The notes under the pieces were generated by a model. It had not been told where the DNA came from. It did not search any database and saw nothing but the letters and a program-made list of their open reading frames with translations. Shown here one piece after another: positions 50,401 through 63,860 of a stretch of 64,000 nt of DNA. Where the stretch lies: positions 374,732,813 to 374,796,812 of the forward strand of contig NC_073692.1 of the NCBI RefSeq assembly GCF_029784155.1. The letters are read 5' to 3'. The translations under genes and the position numbers were made by a program. Source of the stretch: Uranotaenia lowii (lineage: Eukaryota; Arthropoda; Insecta; Diptera; Culicidae). Position 1 is the first letter of the stretch. Each line of letters starts with the position of its first letter.

Positions 50401-53400
50401 AATGCGTTTTCTGGCCTTTAGAAGCCGTTTTTCGGGATTCTGAGCTTAATTTGGGATCACAACTTTAAAATGCGTTTTCTGGCCTTTAGAAGCCGTTTTT
50501 CGGGATTCTGAGCTTAATTTGGGATCACAACTTTAAAATGCGTTTTCTGGCCTTTAGAAGCACTTTTTGGGGATTCTGAGCTTAATTTGGGATCACAACT
50601 TTAAAATGCGTTTTCTGGCCTTTAGAAGCCGTTTTTCGGGATTCTGAGCTTAATTTGGGATCACAACTTTAAAATGCGTTTTCTGGCCTTTAGAAGCACT
50701 TTTTGGGGATTCTGAGTTTAATTTGGGATCACAACTTTAAAATGCGTTTTCTGGCCTTTAGAAGCCGTTTTTCGGGATTCTGAGCTTAATTTGGGATCAC
50801 AACTTTAAAATGCGTTTTCTGGCCTTTAGAAGCACTTTTTGGGGATTCTGAGTTTAATTTGGGATCACAACTTTAAAATGCGTTTTCTGGCCTTTAGAAG
50901 CCGTTTTTCGGGATTCTGAGCTTAATTTGGGATCACAACTTTAAAATGCGTTTTCTGGCCTTTAGAAGCCGTTTTTCGGGATTCTGAGCTTAATTTGGGA
51001 TCACAACTTTAAAATGCGTTTTCTGGCCTTTAGAAGCACTTTTTGGGGATTCTGAGTTTAATTTGGGATCACAACTTTAAAATGCGTTTTCTGGCCTTTA
51101 GAAGCCGTTTTTCGGGATTCTGAGCTTAATTTGGGATCACAACTTTAAAATGCGTTTTCTGGCCTTTAGAAGCACTTTTTGGGGATTCTGAGCTTAATTT
51201 GGGATCACAACTTTAAAATGCGTTTTCTGGCCTTTAGAAGCCGTTTTTCGGGATTCTGAGCTTAATTTGGGATCACAACTTTAAAATGCGTTTTCTGGCC
51301 TTTAGAAGCACTTTTTGGGGATTCTGAGTTTAATTTGGGATCACAACTTTAAAATGCGTTTTCTGGCCTTTAGAAGCACTTTTTGGGGATTCTGAGCTTA
51401 ATTTGGGATCACAACTTTAAAATGCGTTTTCTGGCCTTTAGAAGCACTTTTTGGGGATTCTGAGCTTAATTTGGGATCACAACTTTAAAATGCGTTTTCT
51501 GGCCTTTAGAAGCACTTTTTGGGGATTCTGAGCTTAATTTGGGATCACAACTTTAAAATGCGTTTTATGGCCTTTAGAAGCCGTTTTTCGGGATTCTGAG
51601 CTTAATTTGGGATCACAACTTTAAAATGCGTTTTCTGGCCTTTAGAAGCACTTTTTGGGATTCTGAGCTTAATTTGGGATCACAACTTTAAAATGCGTTT
51701 TCTGGCCTTTAGAAGCCGTTTTTCGGGATTCTGAGCTTAATTTGGGATCACAACTTTAAAATGCGTTTTATGGCCTTTAGAAGCCGTTTTTCGGGATTCT
51801 GAGCTTAATTTGGGATCACAACTTTAAAATGCGTTTTCTGGCCTCTAGAAGCACTTTTTGGGATTCTGAGCTTAATTTGGGATCACAACTTTAAAATGCG
51901 TTTTCTGGCCTCTAGAAGCACTTTTTGGGATTCTGAGCTTAATTTGGGATCACAACTTTAAAATGCGTTTTATGGCCTTTAGAAGCCGTTTTTCGGGATT
52001 CTGAGCTTAATTTGGGATCACAACTTTAAAATGCGTTTTCTGGCCTTTAGAAGCGTATTTTGGGGATTCTGAGCTTAATTTGGGATCACAACTTTAAAAT
52101 GCGTTTTCTGGCCTTTAGAAGCACTTTTTCGGGATTCTGAGCTAAATTTGGGATCAAAACTTTAAAATGCGTTTTCTGGCCTTTAGAAGCCGTTTTTCGG
52201 GATTCTGAGCTTAATTTGGGATCACAACTTTAAAATGCGTTTTCTGGCCTTTAGAAGCACTTTTTGGGGATTCTGAGCTTAATCTGGGATCACAACTTTA
52301 ATATGCGTTTTCTGGCCTTTAGAAGCCGTTTTTCGGGATTCTGAGCTTAATTTGGGATCACAACTTTAAAATGCGTTTTTTGGCCTTTAGAAGCCGTTTT
52401 TGGGGATTCTGAGCTTAATTTGGGATCACAACTTTAAAATGCGTTTTCTGGCCTTTAGAAGCACTTTTTGGGGATTCTGAGCTTAATTTGGGATCACAAC
52501 TTTAAAATGCGTTTTCTGGCCTTTAGAAGCCGTTTTTCGGGATTCTGAGCTTAATTTGGGATCACACCTTTAAAATCGTTTTCTGGCCTTTAGAAGCACT
52601 TTTTGGGATTCTGAGCTTAATTTGGGATCACAACTTTAAAATGCGTTTTCTGGCCTTTAGAAGCACTTTTTGGGGATTCTGAGCTTAATTTGGGATCACA
52701 ACTTTAAAATGCGTTTTCTGGCCTTTAGAAGCCGTTTTTCGGGATTCTGAGCTTAATTTGGGATCACAACTTTAAAATGCGTTTTCTGGCCTTTAGAAGC
52801 CGTTTTTCGGGATTCTGAGCTTAATTTGGGATCACACCTTTAAAATCGTTTTCTGGCCTTTAGAAGCACTTTTTGGGGATTCTGAGCTTAATTTGGGATC
52901 ACAACTTTAAAATGCGTTTTCTGGCCTTTAGAAGCACTTTTTGGGGATTCTGAGCTTAATTTGGGATCACAACTTTAAAATGCGTTTTCTGGCCTTCAGA
53001 AGCACTTTTTGGGGATTCTGAGCTTAATTTGGGATCACAACTTTAAAATGCGATTTCTGGCCTTTAGAAGCACTTTTTGGCGATTCTGACCTTAATCTGG
53101 GATCACAACTTTAAAATGCGATTTCTGGCCTTTAGAAGCACTTTTTGGGGATTCTGAGCTTAATTTGGGATCACAACTTTAAAATGCGTTTTCTGGCCTT
53201 TAGAAGCCGTTTTTCGGGATTCTGAGCTTAATTTGGGATCACAACTTTAAAATGCGTTTTCTGGCCTTTAGAAGCGTATTTTGGGGATTCTGAGCTTAGT
53301 TTGGGATCACAACTTTAAAATGCGTTTTCTGGCCTTTAGAAGCGTATTTTGGGGATTCTGAGCTTAATTTGGGATCACAACTTTAAAATGCGTTTTCTGG

Positions 53401-56400
53401 CCTTTAGAAGCACTTTTTGGGGATTCTGAGCTTAATTTGGGATCACAACTTTAAAATGCGTTTTCTGGCCTTTAGAAGCCGTTTTTCGGGATTCGGAGCT
53501 TAATTTGGGATCACAACTTTAAAATGCGTTTTCTGGCCTTTCGAAGCACTTTTTCGGGATTCTGAGCTAAATTTGGGATCAAAACTTTAAAATGCGTTTT
53601 CTGGCCTTTAGAAGCCGTTTTTCGGGATTCTGAGCTTAATTTGGGATCACAACTTTAAAATGCGTTTTCTGGCCTTTAGAAGCATATTTTGGGGATTCTG
53701 AGCTTAATTTGGGATCACAACTTTAAAATGCGTTTTCTGGCCTTTAGAAGCACTTTTTGGGGATTCTGAGCTTAATCTGGGATCACAACTTTAAAATGCG
53801 ATTTCTGGCCTTTAGAAGCACTTTTTGGGGATTCTGAGCTTAATTTGGGATCACAACTTTAAAATGCGTTTTCTGGCCTTTAGAAGCCGTTTTTCGGGAT
53901 TCTGAGCTTAATTTGGGATCACAACTTTAAAATGCGTTTTCTGGCCTTTAGAAGCACTTTTTGGGGATTCTGAGCTTAATTTGGGATCACAACTTTAAAA
54001 TGCGTTTTCTGGCCTTTAGAAGCCGTTTTTCGGGATTCTGAGCTTAATTTGGGATCACAACTTTAAAATGCGTTTTCTTGCCTTTCGAAGCACTTTTTCG
54101 GGATTCTGAGCTAAATTTGGGATCAAAACTTTAAAATGCGTTTTCTGGCCTTTAGAAGCCGTTTTTCGGGATTCTGAGCTTAATTTGGGATCACAACTTT
54201 AAAATGCGTTTTCTGGCCTTTAGAAGCACTTTTTGGGGATTCTGAGCTTAATTTGGGATCACAACTTTAAAATGCGTTTTCTGGCCTTTAGAAGCACTTT
54301 TTGGGGATTCTGAGCTTAATCTGGGATCACAACTTTAAAATGCGATTTCTGGCCTTTAGAAGCACTTTTTGGGGATTCTGAGCTTAATTTGGGATCACAA
54401 CTTTAAAATGCGTTTTCTGGCCTTTAGAAGCACTTTTTGGGGATTCTGAGCTTAATTTGGGATCACAACTTTAAAATGCGTTTTCTGGCCTTTAGAAGCC
54501 GTTTTTCGGGATTCTGAGCTTAATTTGGGATCACAACTTTAAAATGCGTTTTCTGGCCTTTAGAAGCGTATTTTGGGGATTCTGAGCTTAATTTGGGATC
54601 ACAACTTTAAAATGCGTTTTCTGGCCTTTAGAAGCACTTTTTGGGGATTCTGAGCTTAATTTGGGATCACAACTTTAAAATGCGTTTTCTGGCCTTTAGA
54701 AGCGTATTTTGGGGATTCTGAGCTTAGTTTGGGATCACAACTTTAAAATGCGTTTTCTGGCCTTTAGAAGCACTTTTTGGGGATTCTGAGCTTAATTTGA
54801 CATCACAACTTTAAAATGCGTTTTCTGGCCTTTAGAAGCACTTTTTGGGGATTCTGAGCTTAATTTGGGATCACAACTTTAAAATGCGTTTTCTGGCCTT
54901 TAGAAGCACTTTTTGGGGATTCTGAGCTTAATCTGGGATCACAACTTTAAAATGCGATTTCTGGCCTTTAGAAGCACTTTTTGGGGATTCTGAGCTTAAT
55001 TTGGGATCACAACTTTAAAATGCGTTTTCTGGCCTTTAGAAGCACTTTTTGGGGATTCTGAGCTTAATTTGGGATCACAACTTTCAAATGCGTTTTCTGG
55101 CCTTTAGAAGCCGTTTTTCGGGATTCTGAGCTTAATTTGGGATCACAACTTTAAAATGCGTTTTCTGGCCTTTAGAAGCGTATTTTGGGGATTCTGAGCT
55201 TAATTTGGGATCACAACTTTAAAATGCGTTTTCTGGCCTTTAGAAGCACTTTTTGGGGATTCTGAGCTTAATTTGGGATCACAACTTTAAAATGCGTTTT
55301 CTGGCCTCTAGAAGCACTTTTTGGGGATTCTGAGCTTAATTTGGGATCACAACTTTAAAATGCGTTTTCTGGCCTTTAGAAGCACTTTTTCGGGATTCTG
55401 AGCTAAATGTGGGATCAAAACTTTAAAATGCGTTTTCTGGCCTTTAGAAGCCGTTTTTCGGGATTCTGAGCTTAATTTGGGATCACAACTTTAAAATGCG
55501 TTTTCTGGCCTTTAGAAGCACTTTTTGGGGATTCTGAGCTTAATTTGGGATCACAACTTTAAAATGCGTTTTCTGGCCTTTAGAAGCACTTTTTGAGGAT
55601 TCTGAGTTTAATTTGGGATCACAACTTTAAAATGCGTTTTCTGGCCTTTAGAAGCACTTTTTGGGGATTCTGAGCTTAATTTGGGATCACAACTTTAAAA
55701 TGCGTTTTCTGGCCTTTAGAAGCACTTTTTGGGGATTCTGAGCTTAATTTGGGATCACAACTTTAAAATGCGTTTTCTGGCCTTTAGAAGCACTTTTTGG
55801 GGATTCTGAGCTTAATTTGGGATCACAACTTTAAAATGCGTTTTCTGGCCTTTAGAAGCACTTTTTGGGGATTCTGAGCTTAATCTGGGATCAAAACTTT
55901 AAAATGCGTTTTCTGGCCTTTAGAAGCCGTTTTTCGGGATTCTGAGCTTAATTTGGGATCACAACTTTAAAATGCGTTTTCTGGCCTTTAGAAGCCGTTT
56001 TACGGGATTCTGAGCTTAATTTGGGATCACAACTTTAAAATGCGTTTTCTGGCCTTTAGAAGCACTTTTTGGGGATTCTGAGCTTAATTTGGGATCACAA
56101 CTTTAAAATGCGTTTTCTGGCCTTTAGAAGCCGTTTTTCGGGATTCTGAGCTTAATTTGGGATCACAACTTTAAAATGCGTTTTCTGGCCTTTAGACGCA
56201 CTTTTTGGGGATTCTGAGTTTAATTTGGGATCACAACTTTAAAATGCGTTTTCTGGCCTTTAGAAGCCGTTTTTCGGGATTCTGAGCTTAATTTGGGATC
56301 ACAACTTTAAAATGCGTTTTCTGGCCTTTAGAAGCCGTTTTTCGGGATTCTGAGCTTAATTTGGGATCACAACTTTAAAATGCGTTTTCTGGCCTTTAGA

Positions 56401-57939
56401 AGCACTTTTTGGGGATTCTGAGCTTAATTTGGGATCACAACTTTAAAATGCGTTTTCTGGCCTTTAGAAGCACTTTTTGGGATTCTGAGCTTAATTTGGG
56501 ATCACAACTTTAAAATGCGTTTTCTGGCCTTTAGAAGCCGTTTTTCGGGATTCTGAGCTTAATTTGGGATCACAACTTTAAAATGCGTTTTCTGGCCTTT
56601 AGAAGCACTTTTTGGGGATTCTGAGCTTAATTTGGGATCACAACTTTAAAATGCGTTTTCTGGCCTTTAGAAGCACTTTTTGGGGATTCTGAGCTTAATT
56701 TGGGATCACAACTTTAAAATGCGTTTTCTGGCCTTTAGAAGCACTTTTTGGGGATTCTGAGCTTAATCTGGGATCACAACTTTAAAATGCGTTTTCTGGC
56801 CTTTAGAAGCCGTTTTTCGGGATTCTGAGCTTAATTTGGGATCACAACTTTAAAATGCGTTTTCTGGCCTTTAGAAGCACTTTTTGGGGATTCTGAGCTT
56901 AATTTGGGATCACAACTTTAAAATGCGTTTTCTGGCCTTTAGAAGCACTTTTTGGGGATTCTGAGCTTAATTTGGGATCACAACTTTAAAATGCGTTTTC
57001 TGGCCTTTAGAAGCACTTTTTGGGGATTCTGAGCTTAATCTGGGATCAAAACTTTAAAATGCGTTTTCTGGCCTTTAGAAGCCGTTTTTCGGGATTCTGA
57101 GCTTAATTTGGGATCACAACTTTAAAATGCGTTTTTTGGCCTTTAGAAGCACTTTTTGGGGATTCTGAGTTTAATTTGGGATCACAACTTTAAAATGCGT
57201 TTTCTGGCCTTTAGAAGCCGTTTTTCGGGATTCTGAGCTTAATTTGGGATCACAACTTTAAAATGCGTTTTCTGGCCTTTAGAAGCCGTTTTTCGGGATT
57301 CTGAGCTTAATTTGGGATCACAACTTTAAAATGCGTTTTCTGGCCTTTAGAAGCACTTTTTGGGGATTCTGAGCTTAATTTGGGATCACAACTTTAAAAT
57401 GCGTTTTCTGGCCTTTAGAAGCCGTTTTTCGGGATTCTGAGCTTAATTTGGGATCACAACTTTAAAATGCGTTTTCTGGCCTTTAGAAGCACTTTTTGGG
57501 GATTCTGAGCTTAATTTGGGATCACAACTTTAAAATGCGTTTTCTGGCCTTTAGAAGCCGTTTTTCGGGATTCTGAGCTTAATTTGGGATCACAACTTTA
57601 AAATGCGTTTTCTGGCCTTTAGAAGCACTTTTTGGGGATTCTGAGCTTAATTTGGGATCACAACTTTAAAATGCGTTTTCTGGCCTTTAGAAGCCGTTTT
57701 TCGGGATTCTGAGCTTAATTTGGGATCACAACTTTAAAATGCGTTTTCTGGCCTTTAGAAGCCGTTTTTCGGGATTCTGAGCTTAATTTGGGATCACAAC
57801 TTTAAAATGCGTTTTCTGGCCTTTAGAAGCACTTTTTGGGGATTCTGAGCTTAATTTGGGATCACAACTTTAAAATGCGTTTTCTGGCCTTTAGAAGCAC
57901 TTTTTGGGGATTCTGAGCTTAATTTGGGATCACAACTTT

Positions 57940-58850
57940 AAAATGCGTTTTATGGCCTTTAGAAGCCGTTTTTCGGGATTCTGAGCTTAATTTGGGATCA
58001 TAACTTTAAAATGCGTTTTCTGGCCTTTAGAAGCACTTTTTGGGGATTCTGAGCTTAATTTGGGATCACAACTTTAAAATGCGTTTTCTGGCCTTTAGAA
58101 GCACTTTTTGGGGATTCTGAGTTTAATTTGGGATCACAACTTTAAAATGCGTTTTCTGGCCTTTAGAAGCACTTTTTGGGGATTCTGAGCTTAATTTGGG
58201 ATCACAACTTTAAAATGCGTTTTCTGGCCTTTAGAAGCACTTTTTGGGGATTCTGAGCTTAATTTGGGATCACAACTTTAAAATGCGTTTTCTGGCCTTT
58301 AGAAGCACTTTTTGGGGATTCTGAGCTTAATTTGGGATCACAACTTTAAAATGCGTTTTATGGCCTTTAGAAGCCGTTTTTCGGGATTCTGAGCTTAATT
58401 TGGGATCATAACTTTAAAATGCGTTTTCTGGCCTTTAGAAGCACTTTTTGGGGATTCTGAGCTTAATTTGGGATCACAACTTTAAAATGCGTTTTATGGC
58501 CTTTAGAAGCACTTTTTGGGGATTCTGAGCTTAATTTGGGATCACAACTTTAAAATGCGTTTTCTGGCCTTTAGAAGCACTTTTTGGGGATTCTGAGCTT
58601 AATTTGGGATCACAACTTTAAAATGCGTTTTCTGGCCTTTAGAAGCACTTTTTGGGGATTCTGAGCTTAATTTGGGATCACAACTTTAAAATGCGTTTTC
58701 TGGCCTTTAGAAGCACTTTTTGGGGATTCTGAGCTTAATTTGGGATCACAACTTTAAAATGCGTTTTATGGCCTTTAGAAGCCGTTTTTCGGGATTCTGA
58801 GCTTAATTTGGGATCATAACTTTAAAATGCGTTTTCTGGCCTTTAGAAGC
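57940..58850 (+). repeat. 408-bp higher-order repeat (6 units), three copies
   Basis: Paired markers TTTTATGGCC and GATCATAAC recur together. CATAAC is at 57999, 58407 and 58815, exactly 408 bp apart, and again at 60855 (2040 bp, 30 units, further on). Confidence 0.8.
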
Positions 58851-61800
58851 ACTTTTTGGGGATTCTGAGCTTAATTTGGGATCACAACTTTAAAATGCGT
58901 TTTCTGGCCTTTAGAAGCACTTTTTGGGGATTCTGAGTTTAATTTGGGATCACAACTTTAAAATGCGTTTTCTGGCCTTTAGAAGCACTTTTTGGGGATT
59001 CTGAGCTTAATTTGGGATCACAACTTTAAAATGCGTTTTCTGGCCTTTAGAAGCACTTTTTGGGGATTCTGAGCTTAATTTGGGATCACAACTTTAAAAT
59101 GCGTTTTCTGGCCTTTAGAAGCCGTTTTTCGGGATTCTGAGCTTAATTTGGGATCACAACTTTAAAATGCGTTTTCTGGCCTTTAGAAGCCGTTTTTCGG
59201 GATTCTGAGCTTAATTTGGGATCACAACTTTAAAATGCGTTTTCTGGCCTTTAGAAGCAGTTTTTGGGGATTCTGAGTTTAATTTGGGATCACAACTTTA
59301 AAATGCGTTTTCTGGCCTTTAGAAGCCGTTTTTCGGGATTCTGAGTTTAATTTGGGATCACAACTTTAAAATGCGTTTTCTGGCCTTTAGAAGCCGTTTT
59401 TCGGGATTCTGAGCTTAATTTGGGATCACAACTTTAAAATGCGTTTTCTGGCCTTTAGAAGCCGTTTTTCGGGATTTTGAGCTTAATTTGGGATCACAAC
59501 TTTAAAATGCGTTTTCTGGCCTTTAGAAGCCGTTTTTCGGGATTCTGAGCTTAATTTGGGATCACAACTTTAAAATGCGTTTTCTGGCCTTTAGAAGCAG
59601 TTTTTGGGGATTCTGAGTTTAATTTGGGATCACAACTTTAAAATGCGTTTTCTGGCCTTTAGAAGCCGTTTTTCGGGATTCTGAGCTTAATTTGGGATCA
59701 CAACTTTAAAATGCGTTTTCTGGCCTTAAAAAGCCGTTTTTCGGGATTCTGAGCTTAATTTGGGATCACAACTTTAAAATGCGTTTTCTGGCCTTTAGAA
59801 GCACTTTTTGGGGATTCTGAGCTTAATTTGGGATCACAACTTTAAAATGCGTTTTCTGGCCTTTAGAAGCACTTTTTGGGGATTCTGAGCTTAATTTGGG
59901 ATCACAACTTTAAAATGCGTTTTATGGCCTTTAGAAGCCGTTTTTCGGGATTCTGAGCTTAATTTGGGATCACAACTTTAAAATGCGTTTTCTGGCCTTT
60001 AGAAGCACTTTTTGGGGATTCTGAGCTTAATTTGGGATCACAACTTTAAAATGCTTTTTCTGGCCTTTAGAAGCACTTTTTCGGGATTCTGAGCTTAATT
60101 TGGGATCACAACTTTAAAATGCGTTTTCTGGCCTTTAGAAGCCGTTTTTCGGGATTCTGAGCTTAATTTGGGATCACAACTTTAAAATGCGTTTTCTGGC
60201 CTTTAGAAGCCGTTTTTCGGGATTTTGAGCTTAATTTGGGATCACAACTTTAAAATGCGTTTTCTGGCCTTTAGAAGCCGTTTTTCGGGATTCTGAGTTT
60301 AATTTGGGATCACAACTTTAAAATGCGTTTTCTGGCCTTTAGAAGCCGTTTTTCGGGATTCTGAGCTTAATTTGGGATCACAACTTTAAAATGCGTTTTC
60401 TGGCCTTTAGAAGCCGTTTTTCGGGATTTTGAGCTTAATTTGGGATCACAACTTTAAAATGCGTTTTCTGGCCTTTAGAAGCCGTTTTTCGGGATTCTGA
60501 GCTTAATTTGGGATCACAACTTTAAAATGCGTTTTCTGGCCTTTAGAAGCCGTTTTTCGGGATTTTGAGCTTAATTTGGGATCACAACTTTAAAATGCGT
60601 TTTCTGGCCTTTAGATGCCGTTTTTCGGGATTCTGAGTTTAATTTGGGATCACAACTTTAAAATGCGTTTTCTGGCCTTTAGAAGCCGTTTTTCGGGATT
60701 CTGAGCTTAATTTGGGATCACAACTTTAAAATGCGTTTTATGGCCTTTAGAAGCACTTTTTGGGGATTCTGAGCTTAATTTGGGATCACAACTTTAAAAT
60801 GCGTTTTATGGCCTTTAGAAGCCGTTTTTCGGGATTCTGAGCTTAATTTGGGATCATAACTTTAAAATGCGTTTTCTGGCCTTTAGAAGCACTTTTTGGG
60901 GATTCTGAGCTTAATTTGGGATCACAACTTTAAAATGCGTTTTCTGGCCTTTAGAAGCACTTTTTGGGGATTCTGAGCTTAATTTGGGATCACAACTTTA
61001 AAATGCGTTTTTTGGCCTTTAGAAGCACTTTTTGGGGATTCTGAGCTTAATTTGGGATCACAACTTTAAAATGCGTTTTCTGGCCTTTAGAAGCACTTTT
61101 TGGGGATTCTGAGCTTAATTTGGGATCACAACTTTAAAATGCGTTTTATGGCCTTTAGAAGCCGTTTTTCGGGATTCTGAGCTTAATTTGGGATCACAAC
61201 TTTAAAATGCGTTTTCTGGCCTTTAGAAGCACTTTTTGGGGATTCTGAGCTTAATTTGGGATCACAACTTTAAAATGCTTTTTCTGGCCTTTAGAAGCAC
61301 TTTTTCGGGATTCTGAGCTTAATTTGGGATCACAACTTTAAAATGCGTTTTCTGGCCTTTAGAAGCCGTTTTTCGGGATTCTGAGCTTAATTTGGGATCA
61401 CAACTTTAAAATGCGTTTTCTGGCCTTTAGAAGCCGTTTTTCGGGATTTTGAGCTTAATTTGGGATCACAACTTTAAAATGCGTTTTCTGGCCTTTAGAA
61501 GCCGTTTTTCGGGATTCTGAGCTTAATTTGGGATCACAACTTTAAAATGCGTTTTCTGGCCTTTAGAAGCAGTTTTTGGGGATTCTGAGTTTAATTTGGG
61601 ATCACAACTTTAAAATGCGTTTTCTGGCCTTTAGAAGCCGTTTTTCGGGATTCTGAGTTTAATTTGGGATCACAACTTTAAAATGCGTTTTCTGGCCTTT
61701 AGAAGCCGTTTTTCGGGATTCTGAGCTTAATTTGGGATCACAACTTTAAAATGCGTTTTCTGGCCTTTAGAAGCACTTTTTGGGGATTCTGAGCTTAATT

Positions 61801-62238
61801 TGGGATCACAACTTTAAAATGCGTTTTCTGGCCTTTAGAAGCCGTTTTTCGGGATTCTGAGCTTAATTTGGGATCACAACTTTAAAATGCGTTTTCTGGC
61901 CTTTAGAAGCCGTTTTTCGGGATTCTGAGCTTAATTTGGGATCACAACTTTAAAATGCGTTTTCTGGCCTTTAGAAGCCGTTTTTCGGGATTCTGAGCTT
62001 AATTTGGGATCACAACTTTAAAATGCGTTTTCTGGCCTTTAGAAGCAGTTTTTGGGGATTCTGAGTTTAATTTGGGATCACAACTTTAAAATGCGTTTTC
62101 TGGCCTTTAGAAGCCGTTTTTCGGGATTCTGAGCTTAATTTGGGATCACAACTTTAAAATGCGTTTTCTGGCCTTTAGAAGCCGTTTTTCGGGATTCTGA
62201 GCTTAATTTGGGATCACAACTTTAAAATGCGTTTTCTG

Positions 62239-63860
62239 GCTTTAGAAGCACTTTTTGGGGATTCTGAGCTTAATTTGGGATCACAACTTTAAAATGCGTT
62301 TTCTGGCCTTTAGAAGCCGTTTTTCGGGATTCTGAGCTTAATTTGGGATCACAACTTTAAAATGCGTTTTCTGGCTTTAGAAGCACTTTTTGGGGATTCT
62401 GAGCTTAATTTGGGATCACAACTTTAAAATGCGTTTTCTGGCCTTTAGAAGCGTCTTTTAGGGATGCTGAGCTTAATTTGGGATCACAACTTTAAAATGC
62501 GATTTCTGGCCTTTAGAAGCCGTTTTTCGGGATTCTGAGCTTAATTTGGGATCACAACTTTAAAATGCGTTTTCTGGCCTTTAGAAGCACTTTTTGGGGA
62601 TTCTGAGCTTAATTTGGGATCACAACTTTAAAATGCGTTTTCTGGCCTTTAGAAGCCGTTTTTCGGGATTCTGAGCTTAATTTGGGATCACAACTTTAAA
62701 ATGCGTTTTCTGGCCTTTAGAAGCCGTTTTTCGGGATTTTGAGCTTAATTTGGGATCACAACTTTAAAATGCGTTTTCTGGCCTTTAGAAGCCGTTTTTC
62801 GGGATTCTGAGCTTAATTTGGGATCACAACTTTAAAATGCGTTTTCTGGCCTTTAGAAGCAGTTTTTGGGGATTCTGAGTTTAATTTGGGATCACAACTT
62901 TAAAATGCGTTTTCTGGCCTTTAGAAGCCGTTTTTCGGGATTCTGAGCTTAATTTGGGATCACAACTTTAAAATGCGTTTTCTGGCCTTTAGAAGCCGTT
63001 TTTCGGGATTCTGAGCTTAATTTGGGATCACAACTTTAAAATGCGTTTTCTGGCTTTAGAAGCACTTTTTGGGGATTCTGAGCTTAATTTGGGATCACAA
63101 CTTTAAAATGCGTTTTCTGGCCTTTAGAAGCCGTTTTTCGGGATTCTGAGCTTAATTTGGGATCACAACTTTAAAATGCGTTTTCTGGCTTTAGAAGCAC
63201 TTTTTGGGGATTCTGAGCTTAATTTGGGATCACAACTTTAAAATGCGTTTTCTGGCCTTTAGAAGCCGTTTTTCGGGATTCTGAGCTTAATTTGGGATCA
63301 CAACTTTAAAATGCGTTTTCTGGCTTTAGAAGCACTTTTTGGGGATTCTGAGCTTAATTTGGGATCACAACTTTAAAATGCGTTTTCTGGCCTTTAGAAG
63401 CGTCTTTTAGGGATGCTGAGCTTAATTTGGGATCACAACTTTAAAATGCGTTTTCTGGCCTTTAGAAGCACTTTTTGGGGATTCTGAGCTTAATTTGGGA
63501 TCACAACTTTAAAATGCGTTTTCTGGCCTTTAGAAGCACTTTTTGGGGATTCTGAGCTTAATTTGGGATCACAACTTTAAAATGCGTTTTCTGGCCTTTA
63601 GAAGCCGTTTTTCGGGATTCTGAGCTTAATTTGGGATCACAACTTTAAAATGCGTTTTCTGGCCTTTAGAAGCACTTTTTGGGGATTCTGAGTTTAATTT
63701 GGGATCACAACTTTAAAATGCGTTTTCTGGCCTTTAGAAGCCGTTTTTCGGGATTCTGAGCTTAATTTGGGATCACAACTTTAAAATGCGTTTTCTGGCT
63801 TTAGAAGCACTTTTTGGGGATTCTGAGTTTAATTTGGGATCACAACTTTAAAATGCGTTT
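62239..63860 (+). repeat. 135-bp dimers and a 949-bp block near the right edge
   Basis: A 67-bp unit lacking one C (CTGGCTTTAG) alternates with a 68-bp CCGTTTTTCGGG unit, giving a 135-bp dimer at 62239/62374 and about 63053/63188/63323. The rare CGTCTTTTA unit lies at 62452 and 63401, 949 bp apart, which shows a block duplication of about 14 units. Confidence 0.75.
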
